Positions 41,601 through 46,272 of a DNA stretch of 46,272 bases are shown here, in pieces (position 1 is the stretch's first letter; each line of letters begins with the position of its first letter). The translations under genes and the position numbers were made by a program. The notes below the pieces were generated by a model that was not told where the DNA came from, did no database searches, and saw only the letters and a program-made list of their open reading frames with translations. The DNA lies in assembly GCA_019693395.1 (NCBI GenBank), contig JAAMXP010001179.1:9742-56013 (forward strand). The letters run 5' to 3'. The DNA comes from Ettlia oleoabundans. Taxonomy: Eukaryota; Chlorophyta; Chlorophyceae; Chlamydomonadales.

Positions 41601-42393
41601 CTGCTACCAGCTGCGTCACTGGCTGCCAGAGGCGTCCTTCCCTGCTTTTGTGATACAGATCTAGACTGTTGCCCGCACCTTGCACTGTGCCCACATGGAG
41701 CAACCAACCATGAAGGGCATCTCCTGGCACAATGTCTCCATATCGCTAGTCCAGTCTGCAACAGTGACCTTCAAGGTGAGGGAGGTGAACTGGGGGTGTG
41801 TATGGACCACGGGCGCGCGCCCTGCCTGTGTCACGAGACAACTGCACAACTAAGCAGGTACAGCTCCTTGGCACAGAATCACCACCTGCAACGCAGAGCG
41901 CTCGTGCTGCTGCGCACCTGCTACTGTCCTCTCAAAAGCAGCACAGCTGTCAGCAGCGGGGTTCGTGTAGCAGGGATCTGTCATGTTGATGCTTGGCCCA
42001 ACTGCGGAAGGCAGCAGCAGGCGCGGCGGCGGCAGGCGGCGGCGGGCGGCGGCGGAGGAATATCGTCAGGCGGGTGGGGAAATATATCGTTGGCGTAATT
42101 ATGACGCCCCTAATACCAAACCTCGTAAAAATAAACTTATCTGTAGCGGCAGGGAGAGAATGGGCAGTGTGGCATACACACAAAAACTGATAAATAGCGG
42201 CAGCAGCGGCAGGCGACGCAGCTGCCCAGGTAGCCGAGCTGGCTGCCTGGGGGGCAGCGCGGGCGCTCAGTACAGCAACTGACTTAGACATGATAAAGCA
42301 ACCGCAGGGCTACTCACGATCCCCGAGCGCTTGGGCCGTGCCTAGCAACACCAAGAGTGTCACAACGGCGCTTGCGGCTGCCCAGCGCGCCAT
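38673..42393 (-). CDS. CTR: CTR-type copper transporter with Cys/Met-rich ectodomain
   Basis: Thirteen exons: 42393-42318, 42001-41918, 41755-41679, 41482-41399, 41217-41170, 41027-40956, 40767-40656, 40478-40377, 40216-40127, 39910-39855, 39664-39323, 39188-39131, 38911-38673. Phases close to 479 residues. It is a homotrimeric Cu(I) uptake channel at the plasma membrane. A signal peptide (residues 1-24) is followed by about 225 residues rich in Cys and Met. CQEMPFMVGCSMWAQC (63-78) fits CxxMxxMxxC-x5-C, the Cys-Met motif described for Chlamydomonas CTR1 and CTR2. A Met cluster MKMWMH precedes TM1 (about 249-267). The cytosolic loop (268-381) has two CC pairs. TM2 carries MLVVM (MxxxM, 403-407) and TM3 GFAIG (GxxxG, 420-424), both required in CTR proteins. 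The tail ACCSGGSGCGGGGH may bind copper. Copper-responsive regulation is likely (see GTAC sites). Confidence 0.95.
39667..39694. repeat. GCAG tetranucleotide microsatellite (7 copies) at a CTR splice acceptor
   Basis: Seven GCAG units on the plus strand read as CTGC repeats on the CTR sense strand. They run directly into the CAG of the acceptor before exon 39664, so the repeat serves as the polypyrimidine-like tract. Confidence 0.9.
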
Positions 42394-43015
42394 TGCGGTC
42401 ACTTTTGGCGCTCAAGGAACCAAGGAAACCCGCGGCGGGCCGCTTTAAGAGCACCGGCTCAGATAGCGTGGTGTACCAGCAGGCCGAAAACAGCGAACTC
42501 TCTATTGTTTGGCGGCCGCCGCTGTTGCAAAATGGTTCAAGGGGCCTGCGCGAATAACTGGACTGCCATGGATGCTGGGGTTGACATCACCCTCAACACA
42601 GCCAGGTCAGCTGGCGGGCGTGGCCGCAGCTTACGCTGGCTGGGCGCTCTGTACCAGTCGCCTGACTGTTTCCAGCGTGAAGACCACTAGCTGTCGCTCG
42701 GTGATATATGTCTGGTAGGTCCTATCTTATTCATACTCTCAGCATTTGCAGGATGAAGTAGCCACCTGTATATCCAGGTGAACCTGGCTGGTACACTGGA
42801 CCAACAGCTGCCACGCGTAGCGCGCCAAATGCTGGCTGCTGAAGGAACGTTTGCAGCACCCGGTATGGTGGGATTAAAATGCTTGGGAGCATTCGTGCCC
42901 CAACAGAAATCTCGAGATGGCCTGCAGCAATGCAAAATGGGCTGGCAATCCACGCCAGGCTGGGCACTTCCACACCCTTGAACAAGGCTTGTGAGTCTGT
43001 TGATACGTGGATCGT
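42394..43015. other. CTR promoter and 3' end of the SLOG-like gene
   Basis: Both flanking genes are on the minus strand. Open frames here on either strand lack motifs. GTAC cores are annotated separately. Confidence 0.4.
42473..42794 (-). promoter_or_regulatory. Candidate copper-response elements (GTAC cores) upstream of CTR
   Basis: GTAC occurs at 42473-42476, 42651-42654 and 42791-42794, that is 80 to 400 bp before the CTR start. The first two share the longer context TGTACCAG. GTAC is the core bound by the copper regulator CRR1 in Chlamydomonas. A four-base core recurs by chance about once in 256 bp, so this is suggestive only. Confidence 0.3.
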
Positions 43016-44025
43016 TCATTTCACAGGATTGCAAGGTTTCAGCTCAGTGCCATGCTTAAAAGTTGCAGCATACACCTGTCGAATGGCATCAGCCCCTGGT
43101 GGCCCCAGGCTGCGCGTGCCGATACCCGCAAACTGGTATGGTAGCGGGGGGGCAGCAATTGCTGCTGTCCCCCACTGTCTACTGGCAGCGGCAGAAGCCG
43201 CCCAGTTGCATGGTGAAAACAGTGCCATTGGCGGGTGCAGTCCACGCAGCCTTCTTCGTCATCATACACATAGACCGGCTTGTGCAGCTGCACCGCCATG
43301 AGCAGCGCCCAGGCTGTACCTCCCGCGTCGCACAGTCGCACCGCAGCCCGCTGTCCTGCTGCCTGCAATATTCCAAACATCTAAGATTTCAACAACTCAA
43401 GTTTGAGTCACGAATGAGCAAGCCCATGCAAGCTGGAAACTCATAAGCCCTGCTCATCGCGGCCAATTTGCCTGGTGATTCGCGCCATGGCATACACTGC
43501 CTCGGCACTGCTGGCTTGAAACCAGTTGCGCCGTATGTAATTTTTATCCTTCTCAGATAAACTCTGCAACACCAAAATGAACCAGGCAGGTCAGATAATT
43601 TCACTGACCCCGTGCGTCCCTGGCAGAAATGAGGCGCTGGGTTTGCCGCACCTGAAACCCGGCACCCAACACCCGATCAGCCTGGAGCACTGCACCGTCC
43701 GCCTGGAGCAGCTCTGCAGAGCTCAACACCGTGCTGGAAGGGTCTTGCTTTTTCCGGTCGTACGGCAGATATGACCGGGTGACCACCTGCATCGGCATGG
43801 TCGCCAAAGTCCCAAGGCCACCAGAGAGCTCTGGTCACTGGGCAGGTTTGCCAGCTGGCAAATAGCGGGGAGCGCTCTCGCTGATGCAGGACCCTAGATG
43901 GATGCGGCCTGCTGCTTGTATTTCTAGCCTGGGCTCGTAAAACGCACGCCGAAGGCTGCACCCTCGCTCTTCCAAGCCTCGTCGGCCCCTGGGCTTCCTC
44001 CGCTATGATTTATAAATTCGCACAT
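43016..44025 (-). CDS. Predicted SLOG-like Rossmann protein of a phage/bacterial type (function unknown)
   Basis: Exons: 44025-43948, 43786-43652, 43563 to about 43449, and about 43368-43016; roughly 235 residues. Segments in order: MCEFINHSGGSPGADEAW (Gly-rich loop), EGAAFGVVTRSYLP, LLQADGAVLQADRVL, KNYIRRNWFQASSAEAVYAM, AGGTAWALLMAVQLHKPVYV-YDDE, WHCFHHATG, PYQFAGIGTRSLGPPGADAI. From memory this combination (SGGxxGAD at the start, RRNW, GGTxWAxxMA...KPVYV, FAGIGTR at the end) belongs to small uncharacterised proteins of bacteria and phages related to DprA/YpsA-type SLOG folds, which bind nucleotides or nucleic acid. Function here is not inferred. Two flaws: the junction after about 43449 lacks a good donor, and the frame shifts by one within a run of seven C (43152-43146) before the last motif; one more C would restore it. 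The start codon abuts an upstream TAG. Confidence 0.7.
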
Positions 44026-44109
44026 CTACTCACAGGCACGGATTGATCGCCACTTGATCTGCTGCTGGGTCTGCATGAGCACAATGCTGCCGTCATCGCT
44101 GTACCAGAC
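44026..44109 (-). CDS. Probable last exon of an unknown upstream gene
   Basis: Minus-strand exon with acceptor ACACAG at 44110-44112 and 27 open codons (VWYSDDGSIVLMQTQQQIKW then RSIRACE) ending in TAG at 44028-44026, immediately followed by the ATG of the SLOG-like gene. Not recognised. Upstream exons are unclear because a poly-G tract with unresolved bases lies just beyond. It could also be 5' leader of the downstream gene read by chance. Confidence 0.3.
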   Translation of the reverse strand, partial: VWYSDDGSIVLMQTQQQIKWRSIRACE

Positions 44110-44191
44110 CTGTGTACTGCCAGCACCAGCGAACAACGTTGTTAGGCCAGACAAACTAGATTCTGTGATGGGGCTGGCCGATCTGGCGGCC

Positions 44192-44221
44192 AGGGGGGGG
44201 GGNNGGGGGGGGGGGGGGGGG
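44192..44221. repeat. Poly-G homopolymer with unresolved NN
   Basis: A run of about 28 G is interrupted by two N at 44203-44204. True length is unknown, and sequence lost here may matter for the gene upstream of the SLOG-like protein. Confidence 0.9.
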
Positions 44222-46272
44222 TTCGTTCGTTGCAGCTACTCGTTGCTATGTTCGTTAGGCATTGGAACTGCCCTGGTGCCATGCTGTACCCCTTCGTGCC
44301 TCGTTAAGATGCTGTTGATGCTGATAAGCAAGCTAAAACAAATATATTGTGCTGACGCAAGCACAAGGAGGCTTCCTCAGCCGCTCCACCTGCCGCTAGC
44401 TGACCGACGTTAAGGGGCGGCAGCAGGTGATGCTGGCCGCTCTGCCGGCGAGCAGCGGCCACTTGCTAGACAATATGAAGGCTGCTGTGGCTGTGGTTGC
44501 TCCCTCATCTTGCAAACAGCCTCCCACTGCCATTCCAAACACTGAACTGCTGACTCTGGGCATGGATCACCTCCGCTTGCACTGGCACCGCCAATGCACC
44601 GCCATGGCACCCCTTGGCTTGCGGGTTTGCCCCCGACACGCATCACCGCCAAGACTGTGTGGTCTGACATTGCGCCCTTCATCTTCCTCGGATGCCCATC
44701 CCTCCCTTCTCAGCCGCTGTTGGCAGTGGTGGATGCCTGTGTTGAGATGGGGATGGAGGTGAGGACATAAGGGTGAGACATAACGGGGGGAAGGGGGCCG
44801 CTAGCACCAATGCCCCTGCCAGAAATGCCATCATTGCAACCACCATGATACTGCCACAGGCACCAAAAGCTGCCATGAAAAGCGTCATCGCCACCATCAA
44901 CAATGCACCGTCGCAGATATCCAACTACACCCTCACCTTCCTTGGTGGCCGTGTTAGAGTTAAGCCATGGGCAGTGCACCGCACGCTTGTCACCTCGCCA
45001 GCCTCTTTGCCTACAGATTGCAACGTGACAAGAGCTTCGTTCATTCTCCAATCTCCAAACCAGAAAGATGCGCCGCCACGGCTTCTGCCACATCAAGCCG
45101 TCCCCAAACGCATCCTCCCCCGCCACCCCGCACCTTGTTCAGCGCCTTGACAGCATAGTTCCTTTGTCTTTTGAACATTCCCATGATGTCGCAAAGCAAC
45201 TCAGGCTTGCACATTCGTTGACAGTTGGTCTGCATGACGAGACTGGTGCAAAGAGTGTTGAGATGGAGGCACCCAGTGGTGGTTTGCCAAAAGTGCAGGC
45301 GGCGGTGGGGCAGCAGCACCGCCTGCTCCGCTGTGCGCGGCTTTCGCGTGCCTTACGCTACATCGCCGTTGCACAAAAACTCGTTGCCCGAGGGGAACTC
45401 CGCCCGCGGCGCCACCACCCGTTGACAGGATGCCTGCCTGCAGCCGGCAGGGCTTTGCCCGATGAATATGTCAAGAGTTGCCATTGCGGGTAAACCACAT
45501 GGAGTAGAAGCGCGTCCGCCCGCCGCGCAGCACTTCAAATCATCAGACAGCCAGAGGCAAAGGGTCTCCCCGTCACACACAACCCTGCGAGCAGGCGGCA
45601 AGCGGCTGCCTCAGAAGACCTGTGGTAATAATCAGACCGGACTGATGCCGTCGGAAACGGTCGCAACACCATCCAGTGCTACCCGCCTGCCCCGCCCTGC
45701 CGCCTCACCCGCCCTGCCGCCAGCCAGCATTGGGGGCTGCGCTCACTCCCCCCTCAACTTCTCAAACCTCCTCCTTCTCCCTTTGCTGAATCTAATCTTG
45801 TGCAATGCCATTCTGGTTGATTGCAGCACTGTAACTTCTCCCATCTCTCCCTTGTCCCGTCCCGCACTTTTTCCGCCTGCTCGTTGCCTTTGCCCACGCC
45901 ATCCATTCCCCCGAATTAACTGTGGAGCGTTGCCCCCTCTTCCTGGACTGGACTTTGTTCTCAACTAGCAATCTCACCACCAGCCCTTCCATCTCCCATG
46001 CTGGAGGGCATGCCCATTTGCATCGTGTGCTTTTTATAGTGTGCTTCCATTTGCCCACCCTTTTTGATGTGCCGCCAGATGTGCCTCTTCAGCAAGTTGT
46101 GCTTCTTGATGTGCAAAACAACATGCACAATCTTGTTGAGTGTGCTTACTGTACGGCTACTCGGTATGGTGTGCTTCTGTGGGTTGCAAAGTCATTACTG
46201 TGCAAATTTAAGTGCAAGATGGGTTCAATATACTAGTGACCGAACGAACCTGAGGGGGAGCCATTTCACGAC
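44222..46272. other. Right-hand 2 kb: unresolved, possible minus-strand exons
   Basis: No gene could be closed. On the minus strand an exon-like block at 45229-45134 has clean borders (CATGCAG acceptor, AAG|GTGCGG donor) and exactly 32 codons in phase 0. It is basic and Cys-containing (TNCQRMCKPELLCDIMGMFK then RQRNYAVKALNK). A further open minus frame at 45601-45353 and a hydrophobic stretch around 44900-44800 are unassigned. Plus-strand frames (44773-45150, 45462-45968) look like shadows. Confidence 0.3.
45134..45229 (-). CDS. Candidate exon of an unrecognised gene
   Basis: Exactly 96 nt between a consensus acceptor and donor, in phase 0 at both ends. The peptide has a Cys-Arg-Met-Cys-Lys start and an amphipathic basic helix ending AVKALNK. 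I do not recognise the family. It may belong to the same transcript as the exon ending at 44026. Confidence 0.3.

Noticed and set aside
44679..44924. Hydrophobic minus-strand frame resembling a membrane protein
   Set aside because: A single hydrophobic run in GC-rich DNA without splice borders or a second segment; not enough for a gene call.

Overview
This is nuclear DNA of a green alga, most likely a chlorophyte. The genes are densely intron-split, with short exons, GT-AG junctions and coding sequence rich in Ala, Gln and Gly codons. A TGTAA polyadenylation signal follows one gene. The gene set points the same way: plant-type alpha-amylase, fused UMP synthase, mitochondrial propionyl-CoA carboxylase, and a copper transporter with the Cys-Met motif known from Chlamydomonas. 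Two NN ambiguities (5831-5832 and 44203-44204) show it is assembly sequence. I rebuilt exons by hand from splice sites, reading phase and remembered family motifs. For most genes every phase closes and the total length divides by three.

Layout, left to right. (-) start of a NOT4-like RING protein running off the left edge (start 656). (-) a poorly supported unknown gene at about 1.7-2.3 kb. (+) organellar P-loop kinase (2599-4361). (-) plastid-type alpha-amylase (5524-9396). (-) UMP synthase (10157-15177), head-to-head with (+) a DPH6-type diphthine-ammonia ligase carrying RidA domains (15533-20352). (-) propionyl-CoA carboxylase beta chain (20563-26280). (+) polytopic class 3, sn1-DAG-lipase-like enzyme (28364-34770). 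(+) adenine/adenosine deaminase (about 35.5-37.95 kb). (-) CTR copper transporter (38673-42393). (-) a small protein of a phage/bacterial SLOG-like type (43016-44025). (-) fragments of one or more unrecognised genes up to the right edge.

The genes are mostly ordinary housekeeping functions: starch breakdown, pyrimidine synthesis, purine salvage, translation-factor modification, propionate metabolism, lipid hydrolysis and copper uptake. They do not form a pathway cluster. The most unusual items are the SLOG-like gene, whose start codon directly abuts the stop codon of an upstream open exon; a raised share of GC-AG introns (5 of about 90 modelled); a roughly 480-bp tandem repeat inside a UMP synthase intron; and a palindromic bidirectional polyadenylation site.
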